Shown here: positions 56,154 through 64,000 of the stretch, in pieces | Position numbering within the stretch: the first letter of the stretch is position 1 | Layout of the letters: every line of letters begins with the position of its first letter | NCBI RefSeq assembly: GCF_029968015.1 | Contig: NZ_JASCIS010000016.1 | Location: forward strand, 62,001 to 126,000 | Length of the DNA stretch: 64,000 nucleotides | Reading direction: 5' to 3' | Source: Streptomyces luteolus | Lineage (GTDB): Bacteria; Actinomycetota; Actinomycetes; Streptomycetales; Streptomycetaceae | The notes under the pieces: generated by a model | What the model saw: the letters and a program-made list of their open reading frames with translations, nothing else | Database searches by the model: none | What the model was told of the DNA's origin: nothing | Translations under genes and position numbers: made by a program

Positions 56154-56474
56154 GAGTTCTCTCCTATGTCGACCTGCTCAGGGGACCGTGGTCCCCATGA
56201 TGCCGGACGGTCCAAACAGTGTGATCAGTCACAAGTTTGCCGTACCGGCATGGCGTCCTGTGCGACAGGGGGCCCAATCGGGGTCTGTTCACCGGGGTCA
56301 GCGGCGGATGTCAGTGCCTGGCTTTACTCTGGCCGAGTGTCCATTGGGCCGGTGAGAGGGCAGGACAAGGGGGCTGGGACGGTGGCGGAGCGCAGCGATT
56401 CCGCTGTGGGCGAACAGCCTTCAGGGAGCGCGAAGAAAGCGGCAAATCGGACAGATGGGGAGGGTGTGGAGAGA
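56154..56474. promoter_or_regulatory. Divergent promoter region, crp / nth
   Basis: 321 bases between the crp start and the nth start. It carries promoters for both. GTGATCAGTCACA at 56220-56232 (core GTGATCAGTCAC, symmetric TGTGA-like halves) resembles a Crp site and could mediate autoregulation. GGGGAGGG at 56457-56464 is the nth ribosome-binding site. Confidence 0.45.
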
Positions 56475-57506
56475 GTGTCAGAAGCGCCCATGAAGTCGAC
56501 GCCATCGCCCAGGAAGGCGACAGCCAAGAAGGCGACGGCGAGCAAGCAAGCGGCGGGCAAGAAGCCGAAGCCCTCAACTGCCAAGAAGGCGACGGCCGCG
56601 AAGAAGGCCACGCCCGCGAAGAAGGCCACGCCCGCGAAGAAGGCGACAGCCGCGAAGAAGGCCAAGCCCGCCACGCCCGCCACGCCCGCCAAGTCGGCCA
56701 AGCCCGCCACGCCAGCCAAGCCCGCCCTGAAGATCCCTCAGCCCGAGTCCCGCCTCTCCCTCGTCCGCCGCGCCCGCCGCATCAACCGCGAGCTCGCCGA
56801 GGTCTATCCGTACGCCCACCCGGAGCTGGACTTCGAGAACCCGTTCGAGCTCCTCGTGGCCACGGTGCTCTCCGCGCAGACCACCGACCTGAGGGTGAAC
56901 CAGACGACGCCGCGCCTCTTCGCCGCCTACCCGACCCCCGAGGACCTGGCGGCGGCCAACCCGGAGGAGGTTGAGGAGCTGATCCGGCCCACCGGCTTCT
57001 TCCGCGCCAAGACCAAGTCGATCATGGGCCTCGCGGCCGCCCTGCGGGACCGGCACGGCGGCGAGGTGCCCGGCCGCCTGGAGGACCTCGTCAAGCTCCC
57101 GGGCGTCGGCCGCAAGACGGCGAACGTCGTCCTGGGCAACGCCTTCGGCGTCCCCGGCATCACCGTCGACACCCACTTCGGCCGTCTCGTGCGCCGCTGG
57201 AAGTGGACCGACTCCGAGGACCCGGAGAAGATCGAGGCGCTGATCTGCGACATCTTCCCGAAGAGCGACTGGACCATGCTGTCGCACCGGATCATCTTCC
57301 ACGGCCGCCGCATCTGCCACGCCCGCAAGCCCGCCTGCGGAGCCTGCCCCATAGCCCACCTCTGCCCGGCGTACGGAGAGGGCGAGACGGACCCCGAGAA
57401 GGCCCGCAAGCTCCTGAAGTACGAGAAGGGCGGCCTGCCGGGCCAGCGCCTGAAGCCCCCGCCGGACTACCCGGGCGAGGCCGCGCCCCCGCTGGCGGCC
57501 GGATGA
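56475..57506 (+). CDS. nth: Endonuclease III with a histone H1-like N-terminal tail
   Basis: 343 residues from the GTG at 56475, ten bases after GGGGAGGG. Residues ~10-95 are a Lys/Ala/Pro repeat (KKATAAKKATPAKKATPAKK), a H1/HU-tail-like DNA-binding extension. The glycosylase core starts at ~100: RINRELAEVYPYAHPELDF, helix-hairpin-helix LVKLPGVGRKTANVVLGNAF with the catalytic Lys, catalytic Asp in VDTHFGRL, and the [4Fe-4S] loop Cys-x6-Cys-x2-Cys-x5-Cys (CHARKPACGACPIAHLC). It removes oxidised pyrimidines. Usual Nth is ~215-270 residues, so the tail is an addition. Confidence 0.93.
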   Translation: MSEAPMKSTPSPRKATAKKATASKQAAGKKPKPSTAKKATAAKKATPAKKATPAKKATAAKKAKPATPATPAKSAKPATPAKPALKIPQPESRLSLVRRARRINRELAEVYPYAHPELDFENPFELLVATVLSAQTTDLRVNQTTPRLFAAYPTPEDLAAANPEEVEELIRPTGFFRAKTKSIMGLAAALRDRHGGEVPGRLEDLVKLPGVGRKTANVVLGNAFGVPGITVDTHFGRLVRRWKWTDSEDPEKIEALICDIFPKSDWTMLSHRIIFHGRRICHARKPACGACPIAHLCPAYGEGETDPEKARKLLKYEKGGLPGQRLKPPPDYPGEAAPPLAAG

Positions 57507-57618
57507 GCCGTCCTCGCCCGGAGGGGAAAGCGGAGGAGATACGGCGCCGAGCGCCCCGGCCGCGGAACGAACGGGGCGCTCCACGACGTTGTGCAGCCAT
57601 GGACGGACGGGGGTGCCC

Positions 57619-58329
57619 ATGACGCGTGGGCCACATGCAAGCAAGACGTACGAGACCGCGCTGACGGTGACCGCCGACGGCCTGCCCGAGTGGCTGGAGC
57701 CGGTGGCGCACGCCGCCGCCACGGTGCGCCCGACCGAGCTGAGCCGCTTCCTGCCGCCCGAGAACGGCGAGGGCAGGCAGTCCGCCGTGCTGATCCTGTT
57801 CGGCGCCGGCACCCCCGAGACGGGGCCCGAGCTGCTGCTGATGGAGCGGTCCAGCGCGCTGCGCTCGCACGCCGGCCAGCCGTCCTTCCCCGGCGGCTCC
57901 CTCGACCCGGAGGACGGCGACCCGCAGACCACCGGCCCGCTGCGCGCCGCGCTGCGCGAGGCGGAGGAGGAGACCGGCCTCGACCCGTCCGGCGTGCAGA
58001 TCTTCGGCGTGCTCCCGAAGCTGTACATCCCGGTGAGCGGATTCGTCGTCACCCCCGTACTCGCCTGGTGGCGGCGGCCGAGCCCGGTCGGCGTCGTCGA
58101 TCCGGCCGAGACCGCGCGCGTCTTCACGGTCCCGGTGGCCCATCTCACGGACCCGGAGAACCGTGTGACGGCCGTGCACCCGCGGGGACACAAGGGGCCG
58201 GCGTTCCTCGTGGGATCCGCTCTGGTCTGGGGTTTCACGGCCGGAATCATCGACCGGCTCATGCATTTCGCCGGCTGGGAGAGACCCTGGGACCGCTCCA
58301 ACGAGGTCCCTCTCGACTGGCACGCATGA
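57619..58329 (+). CDS. NUDIX CoA pyrophosphatase (NudL/NUDT8-like)
   Basis: 236 residues. The CoA-type signature LLMERSSALRSHAGQPSFPGGSLDPEDGD (L-L-x4-R-S-x-x-x-x-H-x-G-x-x-x-F-P-G-G) comes before the Nudix box ending LREAEEETGLDPSGV. Cleaves CoA to phosphopantetheine and 3',5'-ADP. The C-terminal helix (AFLVGSALVWGFTAGIIDRLMHF) is typical. Follows nth; the ATG at 57619 begins the conserved part. Confidence 0.9.
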   Translation: MTRGPHASKTYETALTVTADGLPEWLEPVAHAAATVRPTELSRFLPPENGEGRQSAVLILFGAGTPETGPELLLMERSSALRSHAGQPSFPGGSLDPEDGDPQTTGPLRAALREAEEETGLDPSGVQIFGVLPKLYIPVSGFVVTPVLAWWRRPSPVGVVDPAETARVFTVPVAHLTDPENRVTAVHPRGHKGPAFLVGSALVWGFTAGIIDRLMHFAGWERPWDRSNEVPLDWHA

Positions 58330-58443
58330 CAGGCTTGGCCCCCGTGCCGCGCGGGCGGACCCACTGCGGGACGGACCACAGCGGGCGCACGCGAACCAGG
58401 GCACGGAACGGGGACGGACAGATGCGAGGCGAGGACTGAATCG

Positions 58444-59643
58444 GTGAACGTGCTGGACATACTGCTGCTCGTCGCCGCCGTGTGGTTCGCCATCGTCGGG
58501 TACCGCCAGGGCTTCGTCGTCGGCATCCTCTCGGTGATCGGCTTCCTCGGCGGCGGTCTCGTCGCCGTGTACGTACTGCCGGTGATCTGGGACGCCCTCA
58601 CCGACGAGCAGGAAGTGGGCACGACGGCCGCGGTCGTCGCCGTCGTCGTGGTGATCGTCTGCGCCTCCGTCGGCCAGGCCTTCACGACGCATCTGGGCAA
58701 CAAGCTCCGCAGATACATCACCTGGTCCCCGGCCCGCGCCCTGGACGCCACCGGCGGCGCCCTCGTCAACGTCGTGGCGATGCTCCTCGTCGCCTGGCTG
58801 ATCGGCTCCGCCCTGGCCGGTACGACACTGCCCACGCTCGGCAAGGAGGTGCGCAACTCCAAGGTGCTGCAGGGCGTCTCCGCGGCGCTGCCCAGCCAGG
58901 CCAGCACCTGGTTCGCGGACTTCTCCTCCGTCCTCGCGCAGAACGGCTTCCCGCAGGTCTTCAGCCCGTTCTCCAACGAGCCGATCACCGAGGTCCGGCC
59001 GCCCGACCCGAAGCTGCGCAACAGCCCCGTCGCGGAGCGCGCCAAGGACTCCATCGTCAAGGTGATGGGCACGGCCACGAGCTGCAACAAGGTCCTGGAA
59101 GGCACCGGCTTCGTCTTCGACCAGCGCCGCGTGATGACCAACGCGCACGTGGTCGGCGGGGTCGACGAGCCCACGGTCCAGATCGGCGGCGAGGGCAGGC
59201 GGTACGACGCGACGGTCGTGCTCTACGACTGGGAGCGCGACATCGCCGTACTGGACGTGCCCGACCTGCGGGCCAGGCCGCTGGAGTTCACCGACGAGGA
59301 CGCGACGAGCGGCGACGGCGCGATCGTCGCGGGCTTCCCGGAGAACGGCGCGTACGACGTCCGCTCCGCCCGCGTCCGCGGCCGCATCAACGCCAACGGC
59401 CCGGACATCTACCACCGCGACACCGTCCGCCGCGACGTCTACTCGCTGTACGCGACGGTCCGTCAGGGCAACTCCGGCGGCCCGCTGCTCACCCCGGACG
59501 GCAAGGTCTACGGCGTGGTCTTCGCCAAGTCCCTCGACGACCCCGAGACCGGGTACGCGCTGACCGCCGACGAGGTCCGTACGGACATCAGGCTCGGCCG
59601 CACGGCGAACCAGCAGGTCGACACGGAAGGCTGCGCCCTCTGA
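58444..59643 (+). CDS. MarP-like membrane serine protease
   Basis: 399 residues, GTG start. Four membrane helices of a CvpA-like domain (1-~140: VLDILLLVAAVWFAIVGY, FVVGILSVIGFLGGGLVAVYVL, AAVVAVVVVIVCASVG, LVNVVAMLLVAWLIGSAL). Then an extracytoplasmic trypsin-like domain (~195-395) with His in VMTNAHVVGG, Asp in DIAVLDVPD and Ser in RQGNSGGPLL. Two cysteines (SCNKV near the start, EGCAL at the end) could form the redox-sensitive disulfide known in mycobacterial MarP. MarP is needed for acid and stress resistance in mycobacteria. Confidence 0.92.
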   Translation: MNVLDILLLVAAVWFAIVGYRQGFVVGILSVIGFLGGGLVAVYVLPVIWDALTDEQEVGTTAAVVAVVVVIVCASVGQAFTTHLGNKLRRYITWSPARALDATGGALVNVVAMLLVAWLIGSALAGTTLPTLGKEVRNSKVLQGVSAALPSQASTWFADFSSVLAQNGFPQVFSPFSNEPITEVRPPDPKLRNSPVAERAKDSIVKVMGTATSCNKVLEGTGFVFDQRRVMTNAHVVGGVDEPTVQIGGEGRRYDATVVLYDWERDIAVLDVPDLRARPLEFTDEDATSGDGAIVAGFPENGAYDVRSARVRGRINANGPDIYHRDTVRRDVYSLYATVRQGNSGGPLLTPDGKVYGVVFAKSLDDPETGYALTADEVRTDIRLGRTANQQVDTEGCAL

Positions 59644-59679
59644 GGCGCTGAGCGGGTCGCCGCGGGCCGGCCGGACCGG

Positions 59680-59871
59680 TCAGTCGCGAGTGGTGTGCCG
59701 CAGCCGCGCCGAGACCCAGCGGGCCCTGCGGCGGAGGATGCGGGGAATCCCCATGCCCGCTTGCGCGGGGTGCTCGGGCCGGCCCGACGGGCCACCCCTC
59801 TGCTGAGAGCTCAGCGCTGCGGCCGAGCGGCGATTGCGTGCTGCGTCACTGTAGTCGTGCGTCCAGCCCAT
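59680..59871 (-). CDS. Possible small basic protein
   Basis: 63 residues, MGWTHDYSDAARNRRSAAAL and on, Arg/Ser-rich, ending RARWVSARLRHTTRD. No clear ribosome-binding site and no known domain. It fills most of the gap between the MarP-like and hydrolase genes and its codon use has the high third-position GC of real genes. Small, uncertain call. Confidence 0.4.
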   Translation of the reverse strand: MGWTHDYSDAARNRRSAAALSSQQRGGPSGRPEHPAQAGMGIPRILRRRARWVSARLRHTTRD

Positions 59872-60033
59872 ACCGGGACGTCTGCCCGTGGCTCATGGTC
59901 GGTAACCGCACCGGCCGCCCCCAATTGGCCTATGCGCCGGGCAAGTGGCCGTTCGAAGAACGGCAGTTCGCTTCCGCGGTGCGGTAGAGCGACCACCCCG
60001 AACGGCCGTCCGGCTCCCTACCGGTCCTGCTCC

Positions 60034-60990
60034 CTACCGGTCCGGCTCCGGGTCCTGCAGCCAGTTCACCAGCTCCGTGGAGAACGCGACAGGGTCCTCC
60101 TCGTGCGGAAAGTGCCCGAGCCCGTCGAACAGCCGCCAGCGGTAGGGCGCTTCGACGTACTCACCCGAGCCCGCCGCGCTGCGCGTACGCATCACCGGGT
60201 CGAGCGAGCCGTGCAGATGCAGCGTCGGCACCCGCACCGGCCGCTTCATCCGCCGGTTGAACTGGATCCCGTCGGGCCGCGCGAGCGAGCGCACCATCCA
60301 GCGGTACGGCTCGATCGAGCAGTGCGCCGTCGACGGAATGCACATCGCCCGCCGGTACGTCTCCACCGCGTCGTCCTCCGGCAGCCGAGGCCCCGACCAG
60401 TCCCGCATCAGCCGGCCCACCAAGGCCCCGTCGTCCGCGACCAGTTGACGCTCCGGCAGCCACGGCCGCTGAAAGCCCCACACGTACGAACCGGCGGCGG
60501 TCTGCTTGACGTCGGAGAGCATCGCCGAGCGCCAGCGGCGCGGGTGCGGCATCGAGGAGACCGCGAGCCGGCGCACCAGCTTGGGCCGCATCACGGCCGC
60601 CGTCCACGCGAGATAGCCGCCGAGGTCATGGCCGACGAGCGCCGCGTCCGGCTCGCCGAGCGAGCGGACCACACCGGTGATGTCGAGTGCGAGGTTCGCC
60701 GGGTCGTAGCCGCGCGGGGTGCGGTCGCTGCCGCCCACCCCGCGCAGATCCATCGCGACGGCCCGGAAACCCGCGTCGGCCAGGGCCGTCAGCTGGTGCC
60801 GCCACGTCCACCAGAACTGCGGGAAGCCGTGCAGCAGCAGCACGAGTGGCCCGTCGCCGACCTCCGCGATGTGGAAACGCGCGCCGTTGGCCGCCACGTC
60901 CCGGTGGATCACCTCCCGGTCGCCGGGGATGTCGATCCGTACGACCGAGGGCGGAGGGGAGGATGCGGCAGGTGTGGCGGGTTCCGTCAT
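60034..60990 (-). CDS. Alpha/beta hydrolase (epoxide hydrolase-like)
   Basis: 318 residues from the ATG at 60990. Oxyanion motif LLLHGFPQFWWTWRHQL, the HGFP-x-x-W of epoxide hydrolases; the nucleophile elbow is ALVGHDLGGYLAW with Asp as nucleophile (G-H-D-x-G-G), which points to epoxide hydrolase or dehalogenase chemistry. Acid in HGSLDPVM and His in GLGHFPHEEDP. A cap domain lies between (~165-240). Its ATG overlaps the stop of the holin-like gene. Confidence 0.9.
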   Translation of the reverse strand: MTEPATPAASSPPPSVVRIDIPGDREVIHRDVAANGARFHIAEVGDGPLVLLLHGFPQFWWTWRHQLTALADAGFRAVAMDLRGVGGSDRTPRGYDPANLALDITGVVRSLGEPDAALVGHDLGGYLAWTAAVMRPKLVRRLAVSSMPHPRRWRSAMLSDVKQTAAGSYVWGFQRPWLPERQLVADDGALVGRLMRDWSGPRLPEDDAVETYRRAMCIPSTAHCSIEPYRWMVRSLARPDGIQFNRRMKRPVRVPTLHLHGSLDPVMRTRSAAGSGEYVEAPYRWRLFDGLGHFPHEEDPVAFSTELVNWLQDPEPDR

Positions 60991-61478
60991 GAGGACGAGC
61001 GTGCCACAGGCGTCGCGTCCGCAGCTTTGTCCATGCTCAGGCCACTGGTCGCAGCGGGGACGGGACGCGGATGCGGCTTGACGTTCTGCAGGACGGCAGC
61101 CGTCTCCTTGGCCGAAGCGACCGTCTTCTGCGGGCCCTTGCCCTTCTTCGCCTTCTTGAACATGACGAGCCCGATCAGCGCGAGCAGCGCCGCGACGAGC
61201 ACATTGGCGGCGAAGGAGAGCAGGAAGCAGACGGACAGGTGCCAGCCGCTCCACGCCCGGATGCCGTACGCCAGGGCGAAGCTGAGCATCGGCAGCGAGA
61301 AGATCAGCACGGCCACGGCCGCGATGAACGCACCGCTGCCCATTCCGGCTCGCTTGACGTCCTGCCGCAGTTGAGCCTTGGCCAGGGCGATCTCGTCGTG
61401 CACCAGTGCGGACATCTCGGCGGTCGCCGAGGCGACCAGCTGCCCGAGGCTGCGGTCGGCGCCATCGGCTGCGCTCAT
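60987..61478 (-). CDS. Phage holin-like DUF1469 (YqjE-type) membrane protein
   Basis: 163 residues. N-terminal amphipathic helix (SLGQLVASATAEMSALVHDEIALAKAQLRQDV) with the D-E-I-x-L-A-K-A-E/Q pattern, then two membrane helices (SGAFIAAVAVLIFSLPMLSFALAYGI and LSVCFLLSFAANVLVAALLALIGLVMF) and a Lys-rich tail. This is the Actinobacteria 'phage holin family' protein found in chromosomes, unlikely to be a phage relic. Cotranscribed with the hydrolase, 75 bases after nhaA on the same strand. Confidence 0.87.
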   Translation of the reverse strand: MSAADGADRSLGQLVASATAEMSALVHDEIALAKAQLRQDVKRAGMGSGAFIAAVAVLIFSLPMLSFALAYGIRAWSGWHLSVCFLLSFAANVLVAALLALIGLVMFKKAKKGKGPQKTVASAKETAAVLQNVKPHPRPVPAATSGLSMDKAADATPVARSSS

Positions 61479-61552
61479 CGCTGTCTCCCTCTGCTTTTCT
61501 CGACGGTGGCTGTCTGTACCGGCGCCCTGTTGTTGCAGCGGCCTGTGTCAGA

Positions 61553-62959
61553 TCATGCCGGACGGTCGCCCTGCTCGCTTCCCCCGGTGGTCAGTTCGGC
61601 GATACGGCGGTGTTCGGCGGCCCTCTTCTCGAGGATCTCGGCCATCCGGAGGTGGTACTCGGGGGAGTCCTGCTCGTAGATGTCGGGGATGCCGGAGTGG
61701 TCCTCGTCGCGCTCCTCTTCCTCCCACAGCTTGCGGTACTTGGCGTTGCGCAGCCTGAGCAGGACGGCCGCGAGGAAGGCGGCGATCAGGGAGCCGATGA
61801 GGACGGCGGCCTTGATCTCGTCGGTCATCGTCTCGTCGCCCACGAAGGCGAGTTCGCCGATGAGCAGTGAGACGGTGAAGCCGATGCCGGCGAGTGTGGA
61901 GATGGCGAAGACGTCCGGCCAGGCCAGTTCGTCGCTGAGCGAGGCGCGGGTGAAGCGGGTGGCGAGCCAGGTGCCGCCGAAGATGCCGAAGGCCTTGCCG
62001 AGGACGAGGCCGAGGACCACGCCGAGCGTCTCGGGCTGCGTGAAGACATCGCCGAGCGCGCCGCCGGAGATGCCGACGCCGGCGGAGAACAGGGCGAACA
62101 GCGGTACCGCGAGACCGGCGGAGAGCGGTCGCACCAGGTGCTCGATGTGCTCGCCGGGGGAGTGCTCCTCGTCGTCCCGTCGGCTGCAGCGCAGCATCAG
62201 GCCCATGGCGACACCGGCGATGGTGGCGTGGACGCCGCTGTTGTACATCAGGCCCCAGATGACCAGGGCGAGCGGGAGGTAGATGTACCAGCCGCGGACG
62301 CCCTTGCGGAGCAGCAGCCAGAAGACGACGAGGCCCGCGACGGCGCCGCCGAGCGCGGCGAAGTTCAGGTCGCTGGTGAAGAACACCGCGATGATCATGA
62401 TCGCGAAGAGGTCGTCGACGACGGCAAGGGTGAGCAGGAACGCCCGCAGTGCCGACGGCAGCGACGTGCCGAGCACCGCGAGGACGGCGAGGGCGAACGC
62501 GATGTCGGTGGCGGTCGGCACGGCCCAGCCGTCCATCGACCCGCCCCCGGCCACGTTCGTGAGGACGTACACGAGGGCCGGGACGGCCATACCGCAGATC
62601 GCGGCGACGACCGGCAGGATCGCGGCCTTGGGGTCGCGCAGGTCGCCGGCGACCAGTTCTCGCTTGAGTTCGACACCGGCGACGAAGAAGAAGACGGCGA
62701 GGAGTCCGTCGGCGGCCCAGTGCTGGACGCTCAGGTCCAGGCCGAGCGCCGAGGGGCCGATGTGGAAGTTCCTGACGGTCTCATAGCTGTCGCTCAGCGG
62801 GGTGTTGGCCCAGACCAGGGCGGCGACCGCGGCGACCAGGAGGAGCACGCCGCCGACCGTCTCGGTCCGCAGCGCGTCGGCTATGTAGGTCCGCTCGGGC
62901 AGCGAGAGGCGGCCGAAGGCCTTGCGGTTCTGGTTGGGGGAGTCGGTGTGCGCGCCCAC
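61553..62959 (-). CDS. nhaA: Na+/H+ antiporter NhaA
   Basis: 468 residues from the GTG at 62959, chosen for GGAGG ten bases upstream; an ATG at 63043 would add 28. About 12 membrane helices. Ion-binding pair Asp-Asp in LTLAVVDDLFAIMIIAVFF, the TATDIAFALAVLAVLG assembly with the unwound helix IV, and GIGFTVSLLIGELAF in helix XI. Hydrophilic tail of ~60 residues (EEEERDEDHSGIPDIYEQ). It exports sodium in exchange for protons at high pH. Confidence 0.94.
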   Translation of the reverse strand: MGAHTDSPNQNRKAFGRLSLPERTYIADALRTETVGGVLLLVAAVAALVWANTPLSDSYETVRNFHIGPSALGLDLSVQHWAADGLLAVFFFVAGVELKRELVAGDLRDPKAAILPVVAAICGMAVPALVYVLTNVAGGGSMDGWAVPTATDIAFALAVLAVLGTSLPSALRAFLLTLAVVDDLFAIMIIAVFFTSDLNFAALGGAVAGLVVFWLLLRKGVRGWYIYLPLALVIWGLMYNSGVHATIAGVAMGLMLRCSRRDDEEHSPGEHIEHLVRPLSAGLAVPLFALFSAGVGISGGALGDVFTQPETLGVVLGLVLGKAFGIFGGTWLATRFTRASLSDELAWPDVFAISTLAGIGFTVSLLIGELAFVGDETMTDEIKAAVLIGSLIAAFLAAVLLRLRNAKYRKLWEEEERDEDHSGIPDIYEQDSPEYHLRMAEILEKRAAEHRRIAELTTGGSEQGDRPA

Positions 62960-63190
62960 TGGTGGGGACCTCCGGTCTCGTTCAGCAACTTGGGTCGTTG
63001 AAGCAGTTGCCGACCAGACTTCCCGGCGCACCTTTTGCGTCATTTGCTTTGTCGTGTTCTTGACGCGGCCCCTACTCTAACCCGGCGGCCACGAGACTGC
63101 GTCTGGTGATCCTCACCATACGTACGACGAGGGCACCCGGCTCGTCGCCAGGTGCCCTCCGGGGATGTACGCGGTCGGTCTCCGTGCGGG

Positions 63191-63244
63191 CGGCCGTCCG
63201 TACGCGGAATGGTGCTTCGGGCCGTACGCGGAATGGTGCTTCGG
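63191..63244. repeat. 24-bp direct repeat
   Basis: Two copies of 'gtacgcggaatggtgcttcg' plus 'ggcc/ggtc' stand side by side just after the acs stop, in the 200-base gap before nhaA. No gene is seen in this gap. Confidence 0.6.
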
Positions 63245-63245
63245 G

Positions 63246-64000
63246 TCAGTCCTCGGAGCCCGCCGAGGGCAGCTTGGTCTGGATCAGGTCCATGACCGAG
63301 GAGTCGGTCAGCGTGGTGACGTCTCCCAGCTCGCGGTTCTCCGCGACGTCCCGCAGCAGGCGCCGCATGATCTTCCCGGAGCGGGTCTTGGGCAGCTCGG
63401 CCACCGGCAGGATCCGCCTGGGCTTGGCGATCGGGCCGAGGGTGGCGCCGACGTGGTTGCGCAGCTCGCCGATCAGGTCCTCGGACTCGTCCGCTCCGCC
63501 GCGCAGGATCACGAACGCGACGATGGCCTGGCCGGTGGTCTCGTCGGCGGCGCCCACCACGGCGGCCTCGGCGACCGAGGGGTGCGACACGAGCGCCGAC
63601 TCCACCTCGGTGGTCGAGATGTTGTGGCCGGACACCAGCATCACGTCGTCCACCCGGCCGAGCAGCCAGACGTCTCCGTCCTCGTCCTTCTTCGCCCCGT
63701 CACCGGCGAAGTACATGCCCTCGAAACGCGACCAGTACGTGTCGAGGAACCGCTGGTCGTCACCCCAGATGGTGCGCAGCATCGACGGCCACGGCTCGGT
63801 CAGGACGAGATAGCCACCGCAGCCGTCCGGGACCTCGTTCGCCTCGTCGTCCACGACGGTGGCGGAGATGCCCGGCAGTGCGCGCTGGGCGCTTCCCGGC
63901 TTCGTCTCGGTGACACCGGGCAGCGGCGAGATCATCATCGCGCCGGTCTCGGTCTGCCACCAGGTGTCCACGATGGGGCATGTGTCGGCGCCGATGTGCT
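63246..64000 (-). CDS. acs: Acetyl-CoA synthetase, C-terminal part
   Basis: The frame stays open to the window edge; only the last ~251 residues are present. Adenylate-forming motifs: VDTWWQTETGAMMI (A5), YFAGDGAKKDEDGDVWLLGRVDDVMLVSGHNIS (A7-A8) and the C-terminal LPKTRSGKIMRRLLR, whose Lys is the acetylation-regulated catalytic residue. VDDVMLVSGHNISTTEVESAL is the form found in AcsA. It makes acetyl-CoA from acetate and ATP. The N-terminal domain lies outside the window. Confidence 0.93.
   Translation of the reverse strand, partial: HIGADTCPIVDTWWQTETGAMMISPLPGVTETKPGSAQRALPGISATVVDDEANEVPDGCGGYLVLTEPWPSMLRTIWGDDQRFLDTYWSRFEGMYFAGDGAKKDEDGDVWLLGRVDDVMLVSGHNISTTEVESALVSHPSVAEAAVVGAADETTGQAIVAFVILRGGADESEDLIGELRNHVGATLGPIAKPRRILPVAELPKTRSGKIMRRLLRDVAENRELGDVTTLTDSSVMDLIQTKLPSAGSED

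Noticed and set aside
60987..61478. Prophage holin
   Set aside because: No lysin, tail or capsid genes are nearby; the DUF1469 family is a chromosomal actinobacterial protein in this setting.

Overview
The window is high-GC actinobacterial DNA, almost certainly a Streptomyces chromosome. Evidence: GTG/TTG starts, GC-rich third codon positions, many four-base ATGA/GTGA stop-start overlaps, Streptomyces-type intergenic repeats, and a gene order I recognise from streptomycete cores: ybaB-recR-DUF5063-aspartokinase-asd on the left, and PBP/wblA/ArsA pair/crp/nth/marP/nhaA/acs on the right.

Layout. 1-6.2 kb: aminotransferase tail, a conserved hypothetical, a GT2 plus membrane glycosyltransferase fusion carrying a small repeat element in frame, a GntR and an ArsR regulator, and a SLATT membrane protein. 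6.5-13.2 kb: ybaB, recR, DUF5063, aspartate kinase, asd, and a SigE-like ECF sigma factor with a membrane partner. 13.5-21.8 kb: SURF1, S9 peptidase, a small basic protein, flavoprotein, secreted adenosine deaminase-like enzyme, zinc alcohol dehydrogenase and a divergent MmyB-like regulator.

21.88-45.15 kb is a mobile island inserted in the 3' end of a tRNA-Pro(CGG) gene. The intact tRNA is at the right edge, next to the integrase. A broken copy of the tRNA 3' end, followed by a terminator, lies at the left edge. The island carries integrase, excisionase, an XRE regulator, relaxase, MobC, DUF2637 and DUF3631 proteins, but no visible FtsK/TraB translocase, so it looks mobilizable rather than self-transmissible. 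It has two cargo blocks separated by an integrase fragment at 31.5 kb. Cargo A (22.2-31.3 kb) is a seven-gene, translationally coupled operon: haem-oxygenase-like diiron enzyme, isoleucine-hydroxylase-like 2OG oxygenase, a DapF-fold protein without either catalytic Cys, a molybdopterin oxidoreductase, aldo/keto reductase, PLP aminotransferase and an ornithine-cyclodeaminase-family enzyme. A DMT exporter lies beside it behind an attenuator-like leader. I do not recognise this combination and infer a pathway to an unusual amino acid. Cargo B (31.8-37.4 kb) is a cyclophane RiPP locus: regulators, radical SAM/SPASM maturase, a 67-residue precursor with repeated FDN/WSN/WDN motifs, a beta-helix-like protein and a possible iron oxygenase.

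45.3-64 kb returns to core genes: metallophosphoesterase, YqeY, bifunctional PBP, wblA, two ArsA-type ATPases, DUF4177, RidA, NUDIX, MBL hydrolase, Crp, endonuclease III with a histone-like tail, CoA-type NUDIX, MarP-like protease, alpha/beta hydrolase, holin-like protein, NhaA and the 3' part of acetyl-CoA synthetase.
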